Part shown: positions 25,387 through 33,326 of the stretch, piece by piece
Layout: every line of letters starts with the position of its first letter
How positions within the stretch are numbered: position 1 is the stretch's first letter
Source: JBGSKY01 sp041740995
GTDB lineage: Bacteria; Planctomycetota; Planctomycetia; Pirellulales; Pirellulaceae
Assembly: GCA_041740995.1 (NCBI GenBank)
Contig: JBGSKY010000294.1
Coordinates: 1 to 49,690 of the forward strand
Length of the DNA stretch: 49,690 nucleotides
Direction: 5' to 3'
Translations under genes and position numbers: made by a program
Notes under the pieces: model-generated
The model's database searches: none
What the model was told of the DNA's origin: nothing
What the model saw: the letters and a program-made list of their open reading frames with translations, nothing else

Positions 25387-25890
25387 ATGGACCAAAAACC
25401 TGTATTAGTTTTCATGCGGCATGCAAAAAGTTCGTGGGCGAACGCGAAGCAAAGCGACTTTGAGCGACCGCTGAACGAGCGTGGGCAGAACGCTGCTCCG
25501 AAAATGGCGCGATTTTTGGTCGACAACGGCTTCCAGCCACAGCAGATCCTTTCCTCGTCCTCGCAGCGAACGGTCGAGACTGTCGAGCTTTTAAACACCG
25601 TCTTTAAGCTACCTGCCGAAGTCACCTTTCTCAGGGAGCTTTATCTGGCCAGCCCGATCGACATTTTGGAAGCAACTCAGCGCCATTGGAGCAGCGGCGT
25701 CACACTCGTGCTTGGCCATAATCCAGGTATGGAGCTGTTGATTGCCGAGCTCTCCGGCCAGACCTTGCATCTCCCAACCGCAGGCTTAGCCGTTTTTCGC
25801 TGGACTGGCGAGGTGGCGCCGTCAACCTACGCGGAAATTGGAAAACAGAGCTGTGAATTAGTGCACTTCACTGCACCAAAATTGCTTTAA
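25387..25890 (+). CDS. SixA-like phosphohistidine phosphatase (histidine phosphatase superfamily)
   Basis: A 167-residue histidine phosphatase branch 1 protein. The N-terminal VFMRHAKSSW holds the catalytic His of the RHG-type motif (here RHA, typical of SixA). NERGQNAAPKMA and ILSSSSQRTVET follow, and LVLGHNPGMELL carries the second catalytic His. SixA removes phosphate from phosphohistidine in signalling proteins or PTS components; the target here is unknown. The frame is open from 25234 but those codons lie in the pilT promoter region; ATG 25387 begins the family N-terminus. It is divergent from pilT. Confidence 0.88.
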   Translation: MDQKPVLVFMRHAKSSWANAKQSDFERPLNERGQNAAPKMARFLVDNGFQPQQILSSSSQRTVETVELLNTVFKLPAEVTFLRELYLASPIDILEATQRHWSSGVTLVLGHNPGMELLIAELSGQTLHLPTAGLAVFRWTGEVAPSTYAEIGKQSCELVHFTAPKLL

Positions 25891-25972
25891 TGCTAAACTC
25901 ATGCTCGCGTTCGCTGGATTGGAGAAAGTGCGGAAACTACGAGAGTGGTCGAATTACATGACGGATATAACG

Positions 25973-27118
25973 ATGACTAAGTCAAACACTTTTCAAGCTT
26001 GCGTCCCCATCACTTTTCTCTGGATGATATCGATTTTTAATATGACACACGCCGCAGACACGAAGACTGGCACTATGAATATAACTCGCAGCGACTTTGG
26101 CGCGACCGCAAAGGGCGAACAGGTTTCACTGTATACCTTGACGAACAGTTCTGGCGCGAACGTACAGATGACAAATTACGGCGCGATCATTGTCGCGATT
26201 AATGTTCCCGACGCAGAAGGAAAAATTGCGAACGTTAACGCTGGCTTTGATAGCTTGAATCCCTACTTGAAAGGCCATCCCTTTTTTGGAGCGACTGTCG
26301 GGCGATTTGCCAATCGAATCGCCAAAGGCAAATTCACAATCGCAGACCAAGAATACACTTTGGTGACCAACAACTCTGTCAATCACCTGCATGGCGGGAC
26401 TGTTGGCTTTGATAAAAAAGTGTGGCAAGTTGAGGAGCTCACCGAGTCGGGAAATGTCGGCTTACGCTTCTCGCTGTTCAGCCCCGATGGCGATGAAGGC
26501 TATCCCGGCAATCTGCATGTCCATGCAACGTACACTTGGGATGAACAAAGCTGCTTGACCATCGCTTTCGAAGCAACAACCGATGAAGCGACTGTTATCA
26601 ATTTGACAAATCACGCTTACTTGAATCTCTGCGGTGTTGGTGCGGGTAGCATTCTAGAACATCAACTAAAGCTTTTTTGCAAAGGCGTTTTGGATGTCGA
26701 TTCGACATTGATTCCGACTGGAAAAGTTTTACCAGTCGCCGGGACGGTCATGGATTTTTTAGAACCGCACGCGATTGGCGAACGGATCAAACAATTGACA
26801 GCGACCAAAGGATACGATCATTGCTTTGTAGTTGATGGCACTCAAGGTCAACTACGGATGTGCGCGATCGTCGTCGATCCAAAATCACGTCGCGCGTTGG
26901 AGGTCCAAACGACACAACCGGGCGTGCAGCTTTACACGGCAAACCATCTGCCTGGCAACGAAGGCTCCGCGAACTTGACCCAGCATGATGCCTTCTGTCT
27001 TGAAACTCAACACTTCCCTGACAGCCCTAACCGACCTGAATTCCCAACGACGCTACTGCAAGCTGGCGAGACCTTCCGCGAGACATCGACTTATCGTTTT
27101 TATGTCAGCAACGATTAG
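25973..27118 (+). CDS. Secreted aldose 1-epimerase (mutarotase)
   Basis: A 381-residue galactose mutarotase family protein that interconverts alpha and beta aldose anomers. Catalytic and binding residues: NHLHGG (H138/H140), NLTNHAYLNL (H214) and the C-terminal base Glu in FCLETQHFPDSPN. FFGATVGRFANRIAKG is a family hallmark. The N-terminus from ATG 25973 reads as a signal peptide (VPITFLWMISIFNMTHA, cleavage before ADT), so the enzyme acts outside the cytoplasm, probably on sugars from polysaccharide breakdown. ATG 25958 is the alternative start, adding five residues; GGAT about 10 bases upstream slightly favours 25973. Confidence 0.91.
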   Translation: MTKSNTFQACVPITFLWMISIFNMTHAADTKTGTMNITRSDFGATAKGEQVSLYTLTNSSGANVQMTNYGAIIVAINVPDAEGKIANVNAGFDSLNPYLKGHPFFGATVGRFANRIAKGKFTIADQEYTLVTNNSVNHLHGGTVGFDKKVWQVEELTESGNVGLRFSLFSPDGDEGYPGNLHVHATYTWDEQSCLTIAFEATTDEATVINLTNHAYLNLCGVGAGSILEHQLKLFCKGVLDVDSTLIPTGKVLPVAGTVMDFLEPHAIGERIKQLTATKGYDHCFVVDGTQGQLRMCAIVVDPKSRRALEVQTTQPGVQLYTANHLPGNEGSANLTQHDAFCLETQHFPDSPNRPEFPTTLLQAGETFRETSTYRFYVSND

Positions 27119-27281
27119 ACGCAGCGTGGCGTGTTTATTCAAAGTGCTGACAGCAGAGAAGCGAATCTGTCTTGAATCTTGACAGTCTCCGACAGGTTGG
27201 TAAATTTATGTCCCTGCTGTGGTTTGGCGTGTTCAGTCATTGGCTTTAAGTCGAAAATGAACGCCGTCAGCTTCGCAATTC

Positions 27282-27354
<73 letters not shown>

Positions 27355-27862
27355 TTACTTACAACAAAATGTCCCCCAATTGACCCCCAAGAGTTATTCA
27401 ATTGGCTAGGTTTCTTCCGCCGTGCCGCTCTTGGCACAGACAAAAGCATCTTTCGATGAAGGTGCAACTCACGAGAAAGCCCTGCTCGAAAAATCCGATG
27501 TCGGCGGTCGAGTTAATGACGCGGGTTGTAAGCTCAAGCAGCGACAGTGATCCGAAAGTGCTTGGAAACTTGCTCAAAATGCTAGCCGCATTTTCCCCAA
27601 TCCACCAGCAGAACTTGATTGTCGATCCTTCGATTGCATAACTCAACAAGCGATAGCGATGTGCGTCGGCTGGGGGGCGGACTCGAAATGTTCGAATTCT
27701 TGAACGCGTTGCCAATCAATCAATTGGTTGCCGCTAAATTAAACTGAAATGCGTTGAGTTTTACTGGCGGTTTCCTGTTTGGCTGGCAACACATAGAAGT
27801 AAGACGGGTTTTCTACCTCTCGCACGGTTGCTCGTCGTTTCGGAATTTAAAGGAAAAGACTG
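27355..27862. other. Gene-free region between tRNA-Ala and the EF-hand gene
   Basis: About 510 bases. Frames of 79 codons (plus, 27402-27641) and 105 codons (minus, 27398-27715) exist but show no recognisable domain or good start, and they overlap each other. The stretch after the tRNA holds GTCCCCCAATTGACCCCC. I saw no direct repeat of the tRNA 3' end to mark an integrated element. The end contains the AAGGA ribosome binding site of the next gene. Confidence 0.55.
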
Positions 27863-28657
27863 ATGTTGAGCCGCTTTTCGTTATTGACCAGCACGTTTCT
27901 AGTGGGATGCGCGGTGACCGCAGCACAGGCCCAGCCTCCTGAGTTTGGTCGTGGTGGCGGTCGAATGAGGATGATGCCCGTCATCGCAGCGCTGGACGCA
28001 GATGGAAATGGTGTCATCTCTGCCGAAGAAATTTTGCAGTCTACGGCAGCCTTGCAGAGCTTGGACAAGAACGAAGACGGACAACTGACTGAAGAAGAAA
28101 TGCTACCCAACTTCGGCGGTCAAGGTTTCGGCGGTCCCGGTGGCCAAGCGGGAAGAGGCGGACCCGAAGGCCGTGGCGGTCGCGAAGGGATGGGAGAGCG
28201 TGGCGGACCAAGTGGTGAGCCTGCTGAGTCCGTTGTAGCCCGCTTGATGGTAATGGATAAAGACGGCGATGGCAAACTGAGCCAGACGGAATTGTCCGGG
28301 CGAATGCAAGCGATCATGACCAAGGCGGATACCAACAAAGATGGCTTTGTAACCAAAGCTGAGATCGAGGCCATGGCTGCCGCCGATGCAACAAATGGCG
28401 CTGGGCGTGAAGGTCGCGGTGGACGCGAAGGCTTCGGCGGCCCTGGTTCTGGCGGCCCTGGCTTCGGCGGCCCTGGTTTTGGCGGACAAGGCGGACAGCC
28501 AGATCCGACTCAAATGGTCAGCCGAGCAATGCAGTACGATGTTGACAAAGACGGTAAGCTGAGCGGCGAAGAGCTGGCGAAATTGTTCGCTGAAATGGGC
28601 CCTGGACAAGGAAGAGGCGGTCCAGGCGGACGCCCCGAAATCCGTCGCCCAGAGTAA
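27863..28657 (+). CDS. Secreted glycine-rich EF-hand protein
   Basis: A 264-residue exported protein with five EF-hand loops: DADGNGVISAEE (45-56), DKNEDGQLTEEE (68-79), DKDGDGKLSQTE (132-143), DTNKDGFVTKAE (156-167) and DVDKDGKLSGEE (226-237). Glycine/arginine-rich linkers (82-118, 179-212 and the C-terminus) separate them, including GGPGFGGPGF-type repeats. The N-terminus allows two readings: signal peptide cleaved after AQA, or lipobox LVGC at 13-16. AGGA eight bases before ATG supports the start. It probably binds calcium outside the cytoplasm. The ApbE-DUF2271 gene follows in the same direction after a palindrome, so a functional link is possible but unproven. Confidence 0.88.
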   Translation: MLSRFSLLTSTFLVGCAVTAAQAQPPEFGRGGGRMRMMPVIAALDADGNGVISAEEILQSTAALQSLDKNEDGQLTEEEMLPNFGGQGFGGPGGQAGRGGPEGRGGREGMGERGGPSGEPAESVVARLMVMDKDGDGKLSQTELSGRMQAIMTKADTNKDGFVTKAEIEAMAAADATNGAGREGRGGREGFGGPGSGGPGFGGPGFGGQGGQPDPTQMVSRAMQYDVDKDGKLSGEELAKLFAEMGPGQGRGGPGGRPEIRRPE

Positions 28658-28688
28658 CGAAAATTTTAACAGGCTACGAGTTTTCTTT

Positions 28689-28711
28689 GTTCCCAGGACC
28701 TGCCTGGGAAC
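28689..28711. repeat. Perfect palindrome, REP-like
   Basis: Arms GTTCCCAGG (28689-28697) and CCTGGGAAC (28703-28711) around loop ACCTG, nested within ACGAGTT...AACTCGT. No strong T-run follows on the plus strand, so this is more like a REP-type palindrome than a terminator, although it could reduce readthrough from the EF-hand gene into apbE. Confidence 0.75.
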
Positions 28712-28746
28712 TCGTCGTTTCTACCAACTGTTTTAGCTTATCAATT

Positions 28747-30270
28747 ATGTTTCTCAATCGACGAGTTCTGATCGTACTTGCGTTCTCCCTAGCTCCTACA
28801 TTTGCCCTTGCCGAAAAATTTGATTTTCACCATGAAAACGTTCTCGGCACATCGTTTCATTTGCAAGTAGATGCCAATTCGCAACTGGCTGCAAACATTG
28901 CTGAGACAGAAGCCTTGGCGGAAATCGATCGCCTTGCCGCGATCCTCAGCAGTTACGACTCACGCAGTGAACTATCGAAGTTCCTTTCCCTGCCGGTCGG
29001 TTCGAGCATGGTGATGTCAAGTGAACTTTTTGAAGTCTTAAACCTGTGCGAACAGTGGACGACAGCGAGCGGCGGTGCGTTCAATCCGGCTGTCGAGTCG
29101 CTCTCGTTAATGTGGAAGCAAGCAGGAGTAAGCAATCAATTAATTGACGCGTCAGCACTTCATTCGCTTACATCTCAAATCGCTGCCAAGCACTGGAAAC
29201 TCGACGTATTATTGCAACAGGCAACTCGTCAATCAACGCTTCCTTTGTCGCTTAACGCAATCGCCAAAGGCTACATCTTGGATCGCGTTGCGGAATCGAC
29301 AATACAGCGTTCGAAAGCGGTGAACGGCGTATTGCTCGATATTGGCGGCGATATACGTGTCGCAGGAAATCTGACAGCAAGCATTTCGATCGCTGACCCA
29401 AATCATGACGCCATTAGCGCAAATGCCACAATAAGTTCTTTGATGATTGAGAACGCTGGAATTGCGACTAGCGGACGTTCCGAGCGAACATTTCAGATTC
29501 AAGGTACGAAATACTCGCATTTAATCGACCCGCGAACCGGCTCGCCTGTGACTGAGATCATCAGCGCGACTGTGATTGCTCCGACGGCACAGGCAGCGGA
29601 TGTCCTAGCGACTATATGCAGCGTTATGTCAACAGACGATAGTTTGAAACTGATTAACTCGATCAACAATACCGAATGTATGCTCATCACTGCTGCCGGT
29701 GTCGTACATCAAAGTCCAAATTGGCCTACCGAGCAAAATCATAATGTCGCAAGACTGTCCAACTCAACGATCCTTGTGAACTCTGAATCGCAAGAAGCAG
29801 AACCTCAAATGCTGATCGAGTTCGAGATTACCAAGGCGGAAAACGCTGGCCGCTATCGCCGTCCCTACGTCGCGGTTTGGATCGAAGACAAAGACGGCTT
29901 TCCTGTCAGAACTCTTTCGCTCTTTATGATGCAAGATCAACCCGGCCCGCGATGGTATCGGGATTTGCGACGGTGGTATGCAGGCGATCAAATGCGTTTG
30001 CTGGTCGACAAGATGGATATAATTGACGCCGTTTCCAAACCGACTAGAAATCCTGGACAATATAAAGTCGCCTGGGATGGTCGAGACGATGCTGGCTCGA
30101 TTCTTAAAGAAGGCGAATATACGCTTTTAATAGAAGCGGCGAGAGAGCACGGTTCGTATCAATTGATGAAACATAAATTTCAAGTGGGCGGCAAACCGTT
30201 TGAAGAATCTTTGAAAGGTAATGCGGAGATCAGCTCGGCAACGGTGAAGTATAAGGCGACGGCCAATTGA
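28747..30270 (+). CDS. ApbE-type FAD:protein FMN transferase fused to a DUF2271 domain
   Basis: A 507-residue exported protein. Residues 1-22 are a signal peptide (ending FALA). ApbE follows: GGAFNPAVESLSLMW (109-123), SLNAIAKGYILD (168-179), LDIGGDIRVAG (197-207), the Mg/FAD site HLIDPRTG (258-265) and TAQAADVLAT (280-289). ApbE attaches FMN to a Thr in target proteins outside the membrane. From about 355 on, a DUF2271-like domain begins (MLIEFEITKAENAGRYRRPYVAVWIED... GEYTLLIEAAREHG). ATG 28747 is chosen over 28687 because it starts the signal peptide; no clear ribosome binding site. The PepSY-type gene overlaps its stop. No FMN-binding target domain is encoded nearby. Confidence 0.9.
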   Translation: MFLNRRVLIVLAFSLAPTFALAEKFDFHHENVLGTSFHLQVDANSQLAANIAETEALAEIDRLAAILSSYDSRSELSKFLSLPVGSSMVMSSELFEVLNLCEQWTTASGGAFNPAVESLSLMWKQAGVSNQLIDASALHSLTSQIAAKHWKLDVLLQQATRQSTLPLSLNAIAKGYILDRVAESTIQRSKAVNGVLLDIGGDIRVAGNLTASISIADPNHDAISANATISSLMIENAGIATSGRSERTFQIQGTKYSHLIDPRTGSPVTEIISATVIAPTAQAADVLATICSVMSTDDSLKLINSINNTECMLITAAGVVHQSPNWPTEQNHNVARLSNSTILVNSESQEAEPQMLIEFEITKAENAGRYRRPYVAVWIEDKDGFPVRTLSLFMMQDQPGPRWYRDLRRWYAGDQMRLLVDKMDIIDAVSKPTRNPGQYKVAWDGRDDAGSILKEGEYTLLIEAAREHGSYQLMKHKFQVGGKPFEESLKGNAEISSATVKYKATAN

Positions 30271-30935
30271 ACGAGCCGAAAGCTGAACACAAAGGTAGTG
30301 CAAAAGCTCACAAACAACTCCGCCGGTCACTTGCATCTTGGAGTCGATGGTTGCACATCTACTTGTCGATGTTTGGAAGCGTCGCGATATTGTTCTTCAG
30401 CGTGACTGGATTGACGCTGAATCATCCGGATTGGTTTTTCGCCGAGCAAACGTCACGAACAACTGGTCACTTGGAACCAGCGTTACTCACGCAAAATAAC
30501 CCACCACCCCCGGATTGGGATGAGAGTGATTTTAGCCATGCGGTTGCAAAGCTCGAAATTGCTGAGAGCTTACGGGCGAAACATCATCTCACGGGTATCG
30601 TATCTGATTTTCTTGCCTTTGAAGATCAATGCGAGGTGACATTCGAAGGACCTGGTTATGCAGCAACCGCCCGGATTGTCCGAGCGACTGGGGACTACGA
30701 TTTGGATGTTACGGCGAACGATCTCATTACAATAATGAATGATCTTCACAAGGGACGTCATAGTGGAATTCTTTGGTCGCTGCTCATCGACGGGACTGCA
30801 ATTATCGGCACATTGGTTGGGATCAGTGGATTCGTCCTGATATTTTTCTTGAGGCTAAAACGTTTCTGGGGCATTGCGACAGCGATCGTCGGCGCATTTG
30901 CAGTCGGCTGTTGTTACTGGGCAGCAACCTCGTAA
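30267..30935 (+). CDS. PepSY-associated membrane protein
   Basis: A 222-residue membrane protein: a basic N-terminus, helix at about 30-51 (WLHIYLSMFGSVAILFFSVTGLTLNHPDWF, a typical PepSY-TM opening), an outer domain (60-160), then LHKGRHSGILWSLLIDGTAIIGTLVGISGFVLIFF and a third helix at 195-215. The start is TTG overlapping the stop of the ApbE-DUF2271 gene by four bases (TTGA), so translation is coupled. PepSY-TM proteins occur in flavin-based electron transfer with ApbE, and DUF2271 proteins are frequent neighbours. The likely role is transmembrane electron transfer or anchoring; heme or flavin ligands are not evident to me. The TTG start is the only plausible one before the first helix. 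Confidence 0.83.
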   Translation: MNEPKAEHKGSAKAHKQLRRSLASWSRWLHIYLSMFGSVAILFFSVTGLTLNHPDWFFAEQTSRTTGHLEPALLTQNNPPPPDWDESDFSHAVAKLEIAESLRAKHHLTGIVSDFLAFEDQCEVTFEGPGYAATARIVRATGDYDLDVTANDLITIMNDLHKGRHSGILWSLLIDGTAIIGTLVGISGFVLIFFLRLKRFWGIATAIVGAFAVGCCYWAATS

Positions 30936-31263
30936 GCGAAAATCCGCACACAGACAGTTGACACTTCATCAGAAGTTTAAGAAGAAGCTCCATTTGGATT
31001 TTGGAGGTGTGCCTCGCCAAGATTCGTTTTTGAGTCACACACAGAAAGCATAGTAGCAACAAGAACATTCTGCCTCCATAAGTCGAGACGATGGCCTTTT
31101 GGCAATGCGGAGGGGAACAGGACGCGATCAATGGCGGATCGGCTTTGCCAGATTTCTCAGCCAAAGTTTCCGACTTTTTCGCAGACTTGGACTTCGGCCT
31201 GCCAGTAGCCGAATGAATTTTGCCTAAGGTTGGGCTGGTCTTCCCTGGCTGAAATCCGACTGG
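30936..31263. other. Intergenic region between convergent genes
   Basis: About 330 bases between the PepSY gene and the convergent pseudo-hydrolase gene. A minus-strand frame (30823-31164, 113 codons) overlaps the end of the PepSY gene and has no recognisable motif, so I do not call it. I see no convincing terminator or RNA structure. Confidence 0.5.
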
Positions 31264-31992
31264 CTACGATCTGTTTTCGACGGGCGAGCTGACGGCATTG
31301 ATCCAGTTAGAAACGGATTGTTTGTGCGTAAACCACATCCATTGATTGGCCTTGCCCAATAACGTCGCATCGATTGCCAGCGGAAGCTCGAAAAGCGTAT
31401 CGTCTCTACCGTTCAGTTGATGGATTTTGGTGGTCAACAAATCTACTTCGTTTCGCGTTCTATGCCACTCGCATAATAAACCTAGATAGCGTTCCCATTG
31501 TTGCTGATCGGCTTCACGCATCATCTGCTCAACGATTCTACGCCCGTCCGCGATGGCAATACTAGGAGCGATGGTCGACGCCAATCGGCGTTGAAACAAT
31601 TTTAAGACCAATCGCTTCGATAACCGGCGGAGATTTTTATGTCGTCGAATCGAACGCCCTAAGCCGCTTGAAGTCCGTGCGCTCGAGAGCAATAGCAATG
31701 TTTTGTATCGATATTTAGCCAACGGACGACTTGCTTGCTCTATTGCAATTTCGATCGCTAGTGGGCCCGCTTCGCCGTAAGCCAACAGCATAGAGTTGCC
31801 GCTCAAGAGGCCGCTGCCAAGTGTGTCACAACATCGAACGGCAAAGCTCCTTAAGCTATCGGAATCTTCAATCGTAGGCAGCAAAAAAAACTCGACTGTT
31901 GGTACGGATTCGCCGTAACCAATCATCGCGCGGCGATCCCACCATACAGGTGGAATTAGAATCATTTTTGAGTCTCGATCAGCCTCCAACAC
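31264..31992 (-). CDS. Alpha/beta-hydrolase-like protein without catalytic serine (probable pseudoenzyme)
   Basis: A 242-residue protein resembling type II thioesterases of the alpha/beta hydrolase fold. The first strand MILIPPVWWDRR, the elbow region and strand LLLLSSARTSS (99-109), and the late segment TTKIHQLNGRDDTLFELP followed by WMWFTHKQSVSNWI align in order with thioesterase landmarks. Where the family has GHSMGALLAYELA this protein has AYGEAGPLAIEIA (71-83), so the nucleophile Ser is Gly73, and no His stands at the usual catalytic place near 215-218. The Asp (GRDD) may remain. Catalysis by the standard triad is therefore unlikely. It overlaps the preceding 440-residue gene by 14 bases and is third in a gltX transcription unit. 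Fold assignment is by eye and moderate. Confidence 0.65.
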   Translation of the reverse strand: MLEADRDSKMILIPPVWWDRRAMIGYGESVPTVEFFLLPTIEDSDSLRSFAVRCCDTLGSGLLSGNSMLLAYGEAGPLAIEIAIEQASRPLAKYRYKTLLLLSSARTSSGLGRSIRRHKNLRRLSKRLVLKLFQRRLASTIAPSIAIADGRRIVEQMMREADQQQWERYLGLLCEWHRTRNEVDLLTTKIHQLNGRDDTLFELPLAIDATLLGKANQWMWFTHKQSVSNWINAVSSPVENRS

Positions 31993-33301
31993 TTTGCTCC
32001 TGATTCACAATTGCAACTGGAAATGGGCTGTTTTTTGCAATCCATTTTGCGCTAGAAACGTCTGGCACGAAAACGAAGCCATCTAGCGGACCTAGTCTAG
32101 CCAATCTTACATCGCCGGGACATCGCCATTCCTGCTCGGCGCTCCAGTCCAGATCGTTCCGCAGACTGGATCGGGGTTGAAACAACCATCTCAGATCCGA
32201 CGACAGATTGGCATAATCATCTTCCGACCGGTATTGAACTTGGGCAGCTTGAAATCTATCGATCAGCGTTTGCTTTCGAATTGCAATTCCAAATGGCTCC
32301 CAATCCCAGCGCTTTAAATGTGATCGATAATGTCGTCTGCGCAATAGTTCGAGAAGCGGCACAGCGCTGAAACTCACTGACGCAACGTCGCTCCGCTTTA
32401 AAAAACGTGTGGCGATGATTCGGCGCGCCGACAGGATTTGTCGTAGCGTCTCGATTGGCTCCGATTGAATATCGCCTTCGAGCATAAGCATCTCGCTGGC
32501 GTATGCTTGCTCTGATTGGTTTGGATACCGGCCATCGCGACCGCGAGTGCAATGTACAAGATATTCGTCGCAACTAAGTCTCGAAGTTTCGAAAAGTGCG
32601 TAGGGCAAAATCGGCATCGCGCTGGCAAGCCCCTCAAGTTCACTTCTCGATCGGTTCATTGTTGGCACTGGCTGAGTGGCAGTGCTGCCCGGAAGATTGT
32701 TCAGTACCAATGAAATACCTGGTTCTGAAATGACGCTACGCACAAGAGTCTCGCTGACGCTATCGAAAGTTCGGATCGTTGCAGTCGGTTCAATATCGCC
32801 CAAATCTTCCACCCAACGCTTAACCATTTTCAACGTCTTGCTTTCCTTGGCCAGTTCGATGATGGCCAACTCGGATGCCAAAGCAAAGATCGTTCGATCG
32901 GCCAACGGCAAGGCATCCATCTCCGGTCCAGGGACATGGAGCGAAGATTTTAAAGGTCTGAGTATGACCTTGAATTCATCGACCCTGTCATCGGAAATGT
33001 TGCTAGCTGACTGAACGGAAAGGCAAGTCACATCCAATTGTCGAGCGAACTGAGCGATCCAGAAACCGATGGGCGTTTGAGTATTGAACAGCACCACTTT
33101 CTGTTCATCTCTGCATCTAATTAACGCGCAGATCAAACGATCGCGCCACTGATTTGACCATTCTGGGTGTCGCTGCAGATGTGACGCGATGATGGCGATG
33201 AACGTGCGATTTGCAAGTCGTTCGGGCAAGTTGTGCGATGCGACTTCCATGCCAGTCCAACGGCACAATCGTTTCGCATTTTTCACGATTGAATTTTTCA
33301 C
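31979..33301 (-). CDS. Uncharacterised 440-residue protein in the gltX operon
   Basis: I do not recognise a family. No signal peptide or membrane helix is visible. The N-terminal part is basic and includes HLQRHPEWSNQWRDRL. The middle has a possible Rossmann-like strand (QKVVLFNTQTPIGFWIAQFARQLDVTCLSVQSAS, about 68-100), and residues near 240 contain LVHCTRGRDGRYPNQS. The C-terminal third is rich in Arg and Trp. The frame begins at GTG 33301, 26 bases after the gltX stop, with GAAGA upstream; a 15-base duplication there gives a second in-frame GTG at 33286, and ATG 33250 is another option. The next gene overlaps it by 14 bases. Codon use looks like the neighbours, so the ORF is real. Confidence 0.7.
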   Translation of the reverse strand: MKNSIVKNAKRLCRWTGMEVASHNLPERLANRTFIAIIASHLQRHPEWSNQWRDRLICALIRCRDEQKVVLFNTQTPIGFWIAQFARQLDVTCLSVQSASNISDDRVDEFKVILRPLKSSLHVPGPEMDALPLADRTIFALASELAIIELAKESKTLKMVKRWVEDLGDIEPTATIRTFDSVSETLVRSVISEPGISLVLNNLPGSTATQPVPTMNRSRSELEGLASAMPILPYALFETSRLSCDEYLVHCTRGRDGRYPNQSEQAYASEMLMLEGDIQSEPIETLRQILSARRIIATRFLKRSDVASVSFSAVPLLELLRRRHYRSHLKRWDWEPFGIAIRKQTLIDRFQAAQVQYRSEDDYANLSSDLRWLFQPRSSLRNDLDWSAEQEWRCPGDVRLARLGPLDGFVFVPDVSSAKWIAKNSPFPVAIVNQEQSVGG

Positions 33302-33326
33302 GATTCTTCAGTCTTCGCGTTGTCAT

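Noticed and set aside
27398..27715. Two overlapping frames after the tRNA as a possible integrase remnant
   Set aside because: No integrase motif (Arg-His-Tyr box) and no repeated tRNA end; cannot be supported.
28103..28609. 168-codon minus-strand frame opposite the EF-hand gene
   Set aside because: Antisense to glycine-rich repeats of a well-supported gene; repeats create long shadow frames.
30823..31164. 113-codon minus-strand frame with a hydrophobic stretch
   Set aside because: Overlaps the PepSY gene end, and the hydrophobic run is preceded by 30 non-signal residues; no family resemblance.
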